Part shown: piece by piece, positions 15,855 through 22,936 of the stretch
Position numbering within the stretch: position 1 is the stretch's first letter
Layout of the letters: each line of letters opens with the position of its first letter
NCBI GenBank assembly: GCA_934663595.1
Contig: CAKUKM010000001.1
Span: 282,428 to 346,427 of the forward strand
Source of the DNA: an uncultured Clostridia bacterium
Lineage (GTDB): Bacteria > Bacillota > Clostridia > Christensenellales > Aristaeellaceae
Direction: 5' to 3'
DNA length: 64,000 nt
The notes under the pieces: generated by a model
Database searches by the model: none
What the model was told of the DNA's origin: nothing
What the model saw: only the letters and a program-made list of their open reading frames with translations
Made by a program: the position numbers and the translations under genes

Positions 15855-16808
15855 ATGCGCAAATCAATCCGGCTTCTATTTTTGCTGTTTTCCATCCTTT
15901 TCGCGCTTTCCGGGTGCCTGAAAAACACGGAATCCAGCGCGAAAATCCCCGATTTGCCCGAAAAACTGGATACCGACTCCAGCGGCACGCCCCTTTTGAA
16001 GGTCTACGACGCGAGCACGAAATCAATTCAGGAAACCCCGATCGAGGAATATGTCGCGGGCGTAGTCGCCGGCGAAATGAAGAACGACTGGCCAATCGAG
16101 GCGCTCAAGGCGCAGTCGATTCTCGCGCGCACGTTCGTGCTGAAATTCTGCGAAACGAAATCCTCGAAATACTCCGGCGCGGACATTTCCACCGACGTGA
16201 GCGAAGCGCAGGCCTATGCGCCCGAAAGCATCAACGATCGCGTTCGCGAGGCGGTTAAGGAAACGAAGGGCCTCGTGATGAGCGCCGACGGCGAATATCC
16301 CTACGCGTGGTTTTTCGCACATTCCGGCGGCCGGACGGAGCTGCCGAGCGTCGCGCTCGATTATCAGAAGGACGATCCGGATTACCTTTCAAGCGTTCCA
16401 TCCAACGATTCCGACAAAGCGCCCGAGAGCGTGAAAAACTGGGAGGCGAGCTTCACGCGCGATCAGGTGCGCAAAGCCTGCGCCGACGTTGGAATCAAGC
16501 TCGATTCCATTCAGAGCTTTGAAATCGGCGAGAGGGGAGAGTCCGGCCGCGCAAAGACGTTTATCGTCAACGGCCAAACCATTTCCGCGCCGTCCTTCAG
16601 AATCGCAATCGGCGCCAACAAGCTCAAGAGTACGCTGATCGATTCCATTGAAATGAGCGGTAAGGCGATCACGCTCACCGGCCGTGGCTTCGGCCACGGC
16701 GTGGGCATGTCGCAATGGGGTGCGTACGCGCTCGCCGAAGAGGGCAAAAGCGCTGAGGAAATCATTCAGTACTACTTTACGAACGTCGATATCGTGCAAA
16801 TGTGGTAG
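15855..16808 (+). CDS. spoIID: Stage II sporulation protein D, lytic transglycosylase
   Basis: Component of the SpoIID-SpoIIM-SpoIIP machine that degrades septal peptidoglycan and drives engulfment. The 317-residue protein starts with a hydrophobic segment and a lipobox-like LFALSGC, unlike the uncleaved anchor of Bacillus SpoIID. The SpoIID domain is recognisable from IEEYVAGVVAGEM (the Glu of AGEM is the probable catalytic acid), LKAQSILARTF, WFFAHSGGRT and the C-terminal GRGFGHGVGMSQWGA. GAGGTGAT lies 5 bases before the ATG. SpoIIM and SpoIIP are not in the window. Paralogous SpoIID-domain amidase enhancers exist, but sporulation neighbours favour SpoIID. Confidence 0.88.
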   Translation: MRKSIRLLFLLFSILFALSGCLKNTESSAKIPDLPEKLDTDSSGTPLLKVYDASTKSIQETPIEEYVAGVVAGEMKNDWPIEALKAQSILARTFVLKFCETKSSKYSGADISTDVSEAQAYAPESINDRVREAVKETKGLVMSADGEYPYAWFFAHSGGRTELPSVALDYQKDDPDYLSSVPSNDSDKAPESVKNWEASFTRDQVRKACADVGIKLDSIQSFEIGERGESGRAKTFIVNGQTISAPSFRIAIGANKLKSTLIDSIEMSGKAITLTGRGFGHGVGMSQWGAYALAEEGKSAEEIIQYYFTNVDIVQMW

Positions 16809-16812
16809 CTTT

Positions 16813-16917
16813 CAGAATCTGGTCTGTGTATATTAGAATATAGTCTGTTGATAACAAACCATCTTTGTGTATATCAGACCTTTTATAATAATTTTTAAAC
16901 ATCGGTCTGTGGATAAT
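16813..16917 (+). repeat. Degenerate array of about 21-bp direct repeats with DnaA-box-like cores
   Basis: An AT-rich stretch between spoIID and the next gene. Units start near 16813, 16834, 16855, 16875 (poor) and 16896; the better ones share YAGAAYMTGGTCTGTG. Each contains a 9-mer close to TGTGGATAA: TGTGTATAT at 16825, TGTTGATAA at 16846, TGTGTATAT at 16866 and the exact DnaA-box complement TGTGGATAA at 16908. Start-to-start spacings are 21, 20 and 42. The arm GGTCTG..ATAT (16821) can also pair with ATATCAGACC (16871-16880) before a T-rich tract, so part of it may act as the spoIID terminator. Confidence 0.6.
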
Positions 16918-16942
16918 CTGCAGGCCGATGCATTCTCCGGAC

Positions 16943-16971
16943 TTGCCGGTTTTACATTTTTGTGGTACAAT
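16943..16971 (+). promoter_or_regulatory. Promoter of ZnuA-like lipoprotein and rnhA
   Basis: TTGCCG (16943-16948) and TACAAT (16966-16971), 17-base spacer. The -10 overlaps an in-frame ATG at 16970, which therefore cannot be the translation start; the repeat array ends 25 bases upstream of the -35. Confidence 0.65.
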
Positions 16972-16996
16972 GGCAAAAACGATAAGGGCAATCAAC

Positions 16997-17926
16997 ATGA
17001 AAAGGTGCAAAGCAACGCGCGCCATATTGGCGATACTATTGATTCTCATCAGCACGCTCAGCGGCTGCAAGCCGATCGTGGAACCGGCGGAGCAAAGTCT
17101 GTCGATCTACGCATCGTTCTATCCGATCTATGCGCTGACGAGTCTGGTGACCAAGGACGTTCCAAATCTGTCGGTGCAATGCCTGGCGGAGCCGCAGGAC
17201 GGCTGTCTGCGCGATTATCAGATCTCCGATCGCGATTTGTACTTGCTGGCCTATTCCGCCAATGCGGTGTTTCTAGCCGGCTGCGGTCTGGAAAGTTTTG
17301 CCGACGCATTGACCGGTGCGGAAAACACGCAGATTGCGGTTGTTCAGCTGCTGGAGGGCCTCGAGCTTTTGCAAAGCAGCTCGGATATCGAGGATTCGCA
17401 TTTCGACGGCGCGAATCCCTACCTATATATGTCGATCGACGGCGCGATTCGGATGGTGGAGAATGCCGAGGCGGGGCTTTCCGTGCTCGATCCGACCTAT
17501 GAATCCCTCTATCGCGATAATGCCGATCGCGCAATTGCGGATTTGAATGCGCTGCGCGACGAACTGCTCACAACCGCGTCGATTGCCAAAGGAAAGCGCG
17601 CCGCAATATTGGCCGAGCCGCTGTTTTACGTGGCGGACATGTACAAAATGGAGGCCGCATGCGTAATTGAGCGCGAATGCGGCGAGAGCCTGTATGGATC
17701 GGAGATTGAAGATTGTCTGAGCGCTCTTGCGTCGGCGGATATCGAAATCGTGCTGATTGAACGGCAGGCTCCCTCCAAGCTGGTAAACGCCATTCGCGAG
17801 ACCGGTTTTGCCGTCGCGCAAATCGATTGCATGACCACGCACACGGAAAAAGAGGGCGCGCAGGGCTATTTTGCCGCCCAGCGCGCCAATGCGAGCGCCA
17901 TCGCTGCGGCGCTTAAAGGAGAATGA
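16997..17926 (+). CDS. ZnuA-like metal-binding lipoprotein paralog without the ligand histidines
   Basis: A 309-residue lipoprotein (basic N-terminus, hydrophobic segment, lipobox LSGC). The fold follows ZnuA/AdcA-type solute-binding proteins: SLSIYASFYPIYALTSLV, NAVFLAGCGLESFADAL, and the long helix LDPTYESLYRDNADRAIADLN. The residues that bind zinc or manganese in the family are changed: the HxYEP site reads LRDYQIS, the DPHxW site reads NPYLYMS, and the third site reads AEPLFYV. It probably does not carry zinc in the usual way. No permease or ATPase is adjacent. Start ATG 16997 (AAGGG 8 bases upstream) is set by the promoter position. Its stop overlaps the rnhA start. Confidence 0.7.
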   Translation: MKRCKATRAILAILLILISTLSGCKPIVEPAEQSLSIYASFYPIYALTSLVTKDVPNLSVQCLAEPQDGCLRDYQISDRDLYLLAYSANAVFLAGCGLESFADALTGAENTQIAVVQLLEGLELLQSSSDIEDSHFDGANPYLYMSIDGAIRMVENAEAGLSVLDPTYESLYRDNADRAIADLNALRDELLTTASIAKGKRAAILAEPLFYVADMYKMEAACVIERECGESLYGSEIEDCLSALASADIEIVLIERQAPSKLVNAIRETGFAVAQIDCMTTHTEKEGAQGYFAAQRANASAIAAALKGE

Positions 17927-18369
17927 ATTTGAAACAGATTACGATTTACACCGACGGCGCGTGCTCCGGAAATCCCGGCCCGGGCGGCTGGGCGGCAATT
18001 CTGATCTTTCGCGAGCAGAAGCTCGAGCTCGCCGGGTATGAGCCGCACACGACGAACAATCGCATGGAGCTGCTCGCGCCGATCATGGCGCTGAACCGCA
18101 TCAAGGAGCCGTGCGAGGTAAAGGTCTATTCGGATTCGAGCTACCTGGTGAATGCGTTTCGCCAGCACTGGCTGGAAAACTGGGTGCGCCGCGGCTGGCT
18201 GAAGAGCGATAAAAAGCCGGTCGAGAATCAGGATCTCTGGAAGGAGCTGCTGCGCCTTTCGTCCGTTCACAAGATCGACTGGATCAAGGTCAAGGGTCAT
18301 GCCGACAATCCGCTGAACAACCGCTGCGACGAGCTCGCAACCGGCGAAATTCGCAAAAACCGCGCTTAA
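17923..18369 (+). CDS. rnhA: Ribonuclease HI
   Basis: Cleaves the RNA strand of RNA-DNA hybrids (R-loops, primers). The 148 residues have the classic start TIYTDGACSGNPGPGGW, and the four acidic catalytic residues are Asp 11, Glu 49 (NNRMEL), Asp 71 (YSDSSY) and Asp 136 (NNRCDELA), with His 126 in VKGHAD. Length equals E. coli RNase HI. The ATG overlaps the upstream stop by four bases, so it is translationally coupled to the ZnuA-like lipoprotein gene, an odd pairing. The stop overlaps the convergent recombinase stop by two bases. Confidence 0.95.
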   Translation: MNLKQITIYTDGACSGNPGPGGWAAILIFREQKLELAGYEPHTTNNRMELLAPIMALNRIKEPCEVKVYSDSSYLVNAFRQHWLENWVRRGWLKSDKKPVENQDLWKELLRLSSVHKIDWIKVKGHADNPLNNRCDELATGEIRKNRA

Positions 18370-19424
18370 TCCGTCTCTTCGTCGTCGCGCAGACGCACCT
18401 TTTTTGCCGCCAGGCGCCGCCGTTCGTCGGTCATTGCGGCGTAATGCCGCTTGGTGGTGTTTACGTCCTTGTGGCCGAGCACGTCCGCGACCAGATAAAT
18501 GTCGCCCGTTTCATGATAGAGATTCGTGCCGAAGGTCGATCTCAGCTTGTGCGGGCTCAGGCGCTTTTTCAGCGGCGCGGCGGCGGTCGCATATTTTTTG
18601 ACCATGATCTCTACAGCGCGCACCGACATCCGCTTGTTTTGCAGCGACAGAAACAGCGCGCTTTCGCTGCCGGGGGCGGGCGACATTTCCTTTCGAAGCG
18701 CCATATACGCCTTCAGCGGCGCGGCAACCTCCTCGGAAAAGTACAAAATCGCCTTATTGCCGCCCTTGCGGGTGATCAGGAAGCTGTTGATCGAGAAATC
18801 CACGTCCTCAATATCCAGGCCGACCAGCTCGCTTACACGGATTCCGCTGCCTAGAAACAGCGAAAGAATCGCCAGATCGCGCGTTCGCGTGTGCTTGTTG
18901 TAGCTTTTCTGCCGCTCCGTCTGCGTTTCGCCGGTTTCGACATAGTCCAGCATGCGCGCCGCCTCGTCGATCTCCATGCGGAGGATCGGCTTTTCGTGTA
19001 TTTTGGGCATATCGACCAGCTTTGTTACATCCGTGTGAATCAATTCGTTTTTGAACATGAACTCATAAAAGCTGCGCAGGGAAGCGAGCTTGCGCATCTT
19101 GCCGTAGTCCGAATTGGAGCGCTCCTGATCGTCCTTGATGTAAAAATCGAGGTATTGCAGGTAGGTGCGGAGGTCGCGCGCAGTCACGGCTTCAAAATCG
19201 TCGACCGTGAGCTCCGGCGCGGTTTTGCCGGCATAGCGCGGAATTTCCGCAATCAGATAATCGCAGAACAGCTTCAGATCTCCGGTATAGACATAGCGTG
19301 TCAGCGGCTGCGTCGTGAATGCGATAGCCTGAATAAAATCGCTGCAGACGTCCGGAAGCTGCTTTAGAGCTTCGCGCGTCAGAATCGCCAGCTCGTTTGC
19401 GCGAGATTCGCTGTAGGTTGCCAT
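18366..19424 (-). CDS. Tyrosine recombinase/integrase (XerC/XerD-like)
   Basis: A 352-residue site-specific recombinase. The N-terminal SAM-like core-binding domain covers roughly residues 1-130. The catalytic domain has Arg 196 (GSGIRVSELVGL), Lys in TRKGGN, HxxR in SPHKLRSTF, His in LGHKDVNTTKRHY and nucleophile Tyr 328. ATG 19424 follows AGGAGGG by 6 bases. Such proteins are annotated in Clostridia as tyrosine-type recombinases or XerC-like. It sits among housekeeping genes with no phage genes or att repeats nearby, so a chromosome-dimer or housekeeping role is more likely than a mobile-element integrase. Whether it is the true Xer partner cannot be told here. Confidence 0.85.
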   Translation of the reverse strand: MATYSESRANELAILTREALKQLPDVCSDFIQAIAFTTQPLTRYVYTGDLKLFCDYLIAEIPRYAGKTAPELTVDDFEAVTARDLRTYLQYLDFYIKDDQERSNSDYGKMRKLASLRSFYEFMFKNELIHTDVTKLVDMPKIHEKPILRMEIDEAARMLDYVETGETQTERQKSYNKHTRTRDLAILSLFLGSGIRVSELVGLDIEDVDFSINSFLITRKGGNKAILYFSEEVAAPLKAYMALRKEMSPAPGSESALFLSLQNKRMSVRAVEIMVKKYATAAAPLKKRLSPHKLRSTFGTNLYHETGDIYLVADVLGHKDVNTTKRHYAAMTDERRRLAAKKVRLRDDEETD

Positions 19425-19497
19425 AAAACCCTCCTGTGGCTCGATTTTGGACATATCTTTTCGCAAAAGCTGCCTTTTACGCATAGATATAGCAAAT

Positions 19498-19537
19498 GAA
19501 AGAATGCCGCTCGCTGAATTTGGAGCGGCGCATTGCA
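19498..19537 (-). terminator. Probable terminator of the Cys-rich miniprotein gene
   Basis: On the minus strand the stem AATGCGCCGCTC/GAGCGGCATT is followed by CTTTC. The T-tract is short. Confidence 0.5.
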
Positions 19538-19544
19538 GTTCCTA

Positions 19545-19736
19545 TTATAGATCCACGTTCTCCCCCGGATCATCGGTGATCACGGCCTCGATCTCGATCG
19601 CGCGATAATCGGCACCGTCAAACAGGCACTTCATGCAATTGTCGCAGATCTTCTCCGGATCCAGATCGCAGCGCGTGCATTCGCCGCAATCATCGCAGAC
19701 CTTGCCGTCCACCAATACGCACATGCGGCTTTCCAT
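19545..19736 (-). CDS. Small acidic Cys-rich protein (CxxC ladder)
   Basis: A 63-residue protein with a ladder of CxxC spacings: Cys 14, 17, 20, 23, then 31, 34, 37 (VCDDCGECTRCD, ICDNCMKC), plus Cys 6. The rest is acidic. The pattern would suit a zinc knuckle or an iron-sulfur cluster; no known family is claimed. GGGAGG lies 9 bases upstream of the ATG, and it has its own near-consensus promoter that overlaps the end of znuB. The position directly downstream of the zinc-uptake operon, on the same strand, hints at metal binding but is not proof. Similar CxxC-rich small proteins are common in Clostridia. Confidence 0.75.
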   Translation of the reverse strand: MESRMCVLVDGKVCDDCGECTRCDLDPEKICDNCMKCLFDGADYRAIEIEAVITDDPGENVDL

Positions 19737-19765
19737 CCCTCGCCGCCTCCCTTCGAACGCTTCCT

Positions 19766-19794
19766 ATTATACACCCGTTCGGGCAAAAAAGCAA
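19766..19794 (-). promoter_or_regulatory. Promoter of the Cys-rich miniprotein gene
   Basis: TTGCTT (19794-19789) and TATAAT (19771-19766) on the minus strand with a 17-base spacer, immediately after the znuB stop. Confidence 0.65.
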
Positions 19795-19795
19795 C

Positions 19796-20809
19796 TCATT
19801 TCCGAATTCCGCCGATCAGCGCAAAAACCGCGTAAACGGCGAGGTTGGCCGCGACGATTCCCGCGCCCGCCGGCAGCGACAGCACGCACGACAGCATCAG
19901 TCCCACGAAAAAGCACGCGACCGAAACGATCGCCGACGAAATCACGACCGCGCGGAATCTCGAAAACACGCGCATGGACGAGAGCGCCGGGAAAATAATC
20001 AAGCTGGAGATCAGCATCGTGCCCATCAGGCGCATGCCGACCACGATCGTAACCGCCGTCAGCACCGCGACCAGCATATTGTAAAGGCCCGCGTTTGTTC
20101 CCGTGGCGCGCGCAAAGCTTTCGTCGAACGTAACGGCGAAAATGCGCGGATAAAACAGAATAAACAGCACCAGCACCGCCGCCGACAGCGCCAGCGACAG
20201 CACCATATCCGCCCGACCGATCGCGAGAATGCTGCCGAACATATAATTGGTAACGTCGATATTCATGCCAGCCGTCTTGTTGGCGACGATCACGCCCACC
20301 GCGAGCGCGCTCGTTGAAATCAGCGCGATGGCCGAATCCCCCCGTGATCCGCCGCTGGAAACGCGCAGCAGCAAAATCGCGCATACGACCACAACGATCA
20401 GCGTAAACACCAGCGGCGAAGCCGAAATTCTAGCGCACAGCCCGGCGATCGACGCGCGCGCGCCCGCCGAAAGGAAGCTCGGCAGCGCCTCGGTCGTGAC
20501 CGTGCCCAGCGAAACCGCGATGGTCAATGCGCCGAAGCCGACGTGCGAAAGGCCGTCGCCGATCATGGAATAGCGCTTCAGCACCAGAATTACGCCCAGC
20601 AGCGCCGCGCACAGCGCGACCGGAAGGCCGACGATCAGCGAGCGCTGAATGAACTGATAGCCCAAATACGCGCCCATTTCGCCGAACGCCGCGCCAATTT
20701 TGCCGAGATTCAGCGCAAGCGCAAGCAGCATCAGCGCAAGGATCGCGCTGCAAACGATCACGCGACCGCGCCGATTTTCCGAAAACCATCTCTCCAATGC
20801 GCGCGACAT
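19796..20809 (-). CDS. znuB: Zinc ABC transporter permease (ABC-3 family, ZnuB)
   Basis: Integral membrane channel of the zinc importer. The 337-residue protein has about eight or nine hydrophobic segments and the family stretch RYSMIGDGLSHVGFGALTIA (ABC-3 permeases have DAxSHAxLPG-like sequences here), and later SFARATGTNAGLYNMLVAVLTAVTIVVGMRLMGTMLISSLI in the usual order. ATG 20809 overlaps the znuC stop (TGATG); a GTG one codon upstream is also possible. It is the last gene of znuA-zur-znuC-znuB. The first 40 residues form an extra N-terminal basic stretch with one extra membrane segment compared with short family members. Confidence 0.92.
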   Translation of the reverse strand: MSRALERWFSENRRGRVIVCSAILALMLLALALNLGKIGAAFGEMGAYLGYQFIQRSLIVGLPVALCAALLGVILVLKRYSMIGDGLSHVGFGALTIAVSLGTVTTEALPSFLSAGARASIAGLCARISASPLVFTLIVVVVCAILLLRVSSGGSRGDSAIALISTSALAVGVIVANKTAGMNIDVTNYMFGSILAIGRADMVLSLALSAAVLVLFILFYPRIFAVTFDESFARATGTNAGLYNMLVAVLTAVTIVVGMRLMGTMLISSLIIFPALSSMRVFSRFRAVVISSAIVSVACFFVGLMLSCVLSLPAGAGIVAANLAVYAVFALIGGIRK

Positions 20810-21495
20810 CACGCATTCACCTGCCTTTCGGATTTCCATTCCTCAACCGTGCCGAAGAAATCCACGCCGTGGTTAATCACCAGCACCTTATTCGCATCGC
20901 GCAGCGCGGCGTTAACGTCGTGCGAAACCATGACGATCGCCGTATTGTGGTCGCGATTCAGCGCGCGGATGACGCCGTACATTTCCTCCGTCGCGTCCGG
21001 ATCGAGGCCGGTGACCGGCTCGTCGAGCAGCAGAATGGAATCCGTGGCGCAAAGCGCGCGCGCGAGCAGCACTCTCTGCTGCTGACCGCCCGACAGCGTG
21101 CGATACGGCCTGTTTTTCATGCTTTCCACGTCCATCAGGCGCATTTTTTCCGCCGCGCGCCTCTTCTGCTGCGCGCCCAGCCACATTCTTCCGCCCAGGC
21201 GATTGACCAGGCCCGACCGCACAACTTCCTCCACGGAGGCTGGGAAATCGCGCTGTGCGGCGCTTTTCTGCGGCAGATACCCGATCTGCGCGCGCTTCAG
21301 GCCGTCGCCGTACAGGATTTGCCCCTTCGCCGGGCGAACGAGGCCCAATATCGCGCGCACAAGCGTGCTCTTTCCCGAGCCGTTTTCGCCCAGGATCACC
21401 AGATAATCGCCCTTTTCCACCGAAAACGACGCGTTTTTGACCGCCGCCACGCCCTCAAAGGCAATGGTGACGTCCTTCATCGTGATCAGCGCCAT
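20809..21495 (-). CDS. znuC: Zinc ABC transporter ATP-binding protein (ZnuC)
   Basis: Powers the importer by ATP hydrolysis at the cytoplasmic face. The 228 residues contain Walker A GENGSGKST, Q-loop GYLPQKSAAQRDFP (typical of the ZnuC/MntB group), signature LSGGQQQRVLLARAL, Walker B ILLLDEPVTGLD and switch His in VSHDV. ATG 21495 is chosen with AAGAGGAGA 6 to 14 bases upstream; its first 41 bases overlap the end of the upstream zur gene, so translation is coupled. Identification as zinc rather than manganese transporter rests on the linked znuA and Fur-family regulator. Confidence 0.93.
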   Translation of the reverse strand: MALITMKDVTIAFEGVAAVKNASFSVEKGDYLVILGENGSGKSTLVRAILGLVRPAKGQILYGDGLKRAQIGYLPQKSAAQRDFPASVEEVVRSGLVNRLGGRMWLGAQQKRRAAEKMRLMDVESMKNRPYRTLSGGQQQRVLLARALCATDSILLLDEPVTGLDPDATEEMYGVIRALNRDHNTAIVMVSHDVNAALRDANKVLVINHGVDFFGTVEEWKSERQVNA

Positions 21496-21910
21496 GATTC
21501 TTCTCCTCTTTTCCCGCGCAGCGCGCGCAGATTCCGACCAGCATCGTTTCGCGCGGATCGAGCGTAAAGCCGTGCTCCTCGGAAATGTGCTTTTCCAGCG
21601 ATTCCATCCATTCGCAGTCCACATGCCAGAGCCGGCCGCAATTCTTGCACAGCATGTGAAAATGCCGGTCGCAGCGCCCGTCGTCGGACACATGCTGATA
21701 CTGCGTCATTCCCTGCGCATTCTGATATTTGCGAACGCTTCCCTGCTCCGCCAGCGCCTCCAAATGCCGGTAAACGGTGGATCGGCCGATCTTGTCGCCC
21801 TCCTGCTCGAGATGAAACACCAGATCGTCCACCGAAAAATTCTCCAGCTCGTGCTCCTTTAGGAAATTCAGGATGCCGCGCTTCTGCTTCGTGCTGTATT
21901 CCCCGCGCAT
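21455..21910 (-). CDS. zur: Fur-family metalloregulator, probably Zur
   Basis: A 151-residue repressor with an N-terminal winged helix (STKQKRGILNFLKEHE, recognition helix GRSTVYRHLEALAEQG) and a C-terminal dimerisation domain. The domain carries the family His-rich stretch DRHFHMLCKNCGRLWHVDC and a second CxxC (CARC) for the structural zinc. An unusual His/Asp tail (NHGADHDEGRHH) follows, created by the 41-base overlap with znuC. It lies inside the zinc operon, starting on the znuA stop (TGATG), so it very likely represses its own operon when zinc is plentiful. Zur is preferred over Fur or PerR because of context. Confidence 0.88.
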   Translation of the reverse strand: MRGEYSTKQKRGILNFLKEHELENFSVDDLVFHLEQEGDKIGRSTVYRHLEALAEQGSVRKYQNAQGMTQYQHVSDDGRCDRHFHMLCKNCGRLWHVDCEWMESLEKHISEEHGFTLDPRETMLVGICARCAGKEEKNHGADHDEGRHHCL

Positions 21911-22803
21911 CAGTTCAGCCCTCTTTCGATTGCGTCCAGATTTTTGCGCATCAGCGTAATATAGGTTTCGCCCGCGTCGAATTCCGCCTGCGTGACCGTT
22001 TGCATTGAATGCATATTCAGGATTTCCGCGCCCGTTTCGTCCGCGAGCGTGCGCGCGATTGCGCCGTTGCTCATTTCAATCGTGTAAATCACCGGGATAT
22101 GGTCGTTTTCAATCGCCTGAATCAGCTCGACCATCTTCTGCGCGCTCGGCTCCGATTCGGCCGTGCAGGAATTGAACGCCGCCCTGTACGAAAGGCCGTA
22201 ATCGTGCGCGAGATACAGAAACGGGAATCGATCGGCGAAGATCAGCTCGTTTCGCGCGCCGTTTTGAACGATTTCCGTCAGCCGCGCGTCGAGCTCCGCC
22301 ATGGCCGATTCGTATTCTTCCGCGTTTTTGCGGTAAATTTCCGCGTGCGCCGGATCGATTTCGCAAATCGCATCCGCCGCCGATTGCAGCATTTTCATCG
22401 CGTTCTTCGGCGAGGTCCAGATGTGCTCGTCGTATTCCAGCTCGTCGTGGCCATGATCGTCCTCTTCCTCCAGCAGACTCACGCTGTCCATCAGTTTGAG
22501 CGTTTCGGGCCCGTCGGAATCGAAGGTCTTCATCAGATTGTCCACCCATGCGTCGCTTTCGCCGCCGATATACACGAACAGCTCCGCGTCTGCGATCTCC
22601 AGAATGTCCTTCGGCGTCGGCTCGTAGGTGTGCACCTCCGTGCCCGGACGAATCAGCAGCCTGACGTCCGCCGCGTCGCCGGCGACGGCGCGCATAAAAT
22701 CGTAGCACGGAAAGCTCGTCGCCACGATCGACGGCCTCTCCTCCGCGATTCCCGCGCCCGCAAACAGCAAAAGCGCCAGCAGCAATATCAAAAAACGTTT
22801 CAT
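21910..22803 (-). CDS. znuA: Zinc ABC transporter substrate-binding protein (ZnuA)
   Basis: Captures zinc outside the membrane and passes it to ZnuB. The 297-residue protein has a signal peptide (hydrophobic LLLALLLFAGAGIAE, with no clear lipobox Cys). Family ligands are present: His in EVHTYEPTPKD, an acidic/His loop EEEDDHGHDELEYDEH typical of zinc-specific members, and His in DEHIWTSPKNA. FADRFPFLYLAHDYG occupies the third site, as in many clostridial ZnuA. ATG 22803 follows GGAG by 6 bases. First gene of znuA-zur-znuC-znuB. In contrast to the paralog at 17 kb, its metal site looks intact. Confidence 0.92.
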   Translation of the reverse strand: MKRFLILLLALLLFAGAGIAEERPSIVATSFPCYDFMRAVAGDAADVRLLIRPGTEVHTYEPTPKDILEIADAELFVYIGGESDAWVDNLMKTFDSDGPETLKLMDSVSLLEEEDDHGHDELEYDEHIWTSPKNAMKMLQSAADAICEIDPAHAEIYRKNAEEYESAMAELDARLTEIVQNGARNELIFADRFPFLYLAHDYGLSYRAAFNSCTAESEPSAQKMVELIQAIENDHIPVIYTIEMSNGAIARTLADETGAEILNMHSMQTVTQAEFDAGETYITLMRKNLDAIERGLN

Positions 22804-22818
22804 TGCATTCTCCATTTT

Positions 22819-22831
22819 GAAATTCAATTTC
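22819..22831 (-). promoter_or_regulatory. Candidate Zur operator (inverted repeat)
   Basis: GAAATTCAATTTC is a perfect 6-1-6 palindrome in the znuA leader, about 15 bases downstream of the -10 and just before the ribosome site. It differs from the Bacillus Zur box but position and symmetry suit a Fur-family repressor. Confidence 0.4.
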
Positions 22832-22845
22832 ATTTTCGATTTCAT

Positions 22846-22874
22846 ATTATAAGGCCATTTTGCCCGAATGTCAA
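22846..22874 (-). promoter_or_regulatory. Promoter of znuA-zur-znuC-znuB
   Basis: TTGACA (22874-22869) and TATAAT (22851-22846) on the minus strand with a 17-base spacer: perfect consensus, as expected for a gene held down by a repressor. Confidence 0.85.
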
Positions 22875-22886
22875 CCGCCGCATGCG

Positions 22887-22920
22887 TTAAAAAAATGCAC
22901 CCCGAACGAATTCGGGATGC
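22887..22920 (-). terminator. Terminator of valS
   Basis: On the minus strand the stem GCATCCCGAA/TTCGGGGTGC is followed by ATTTTTTT, 17 bases past the valS stop. Confidence 0.85.
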
Positions 22921-22936
22921 ATGAATCGCGATGAAA

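Noticed and set aside
16813..16971. Chromosomal replication origin because of DnaA-box-like 9-mers
   Set aside because: No dnaA, dnaN, rpmH, gidA or similar origin neighbours, and only one box is exact. Kept as a repeat/binding-array finding only.
18366..19424. Integrated mobile element or prophage at the tyrosine recombinase
   Set aside because: No phage or transfer genes, no tRNA target or flanking direct repeats nearby; neighbours are core genes.
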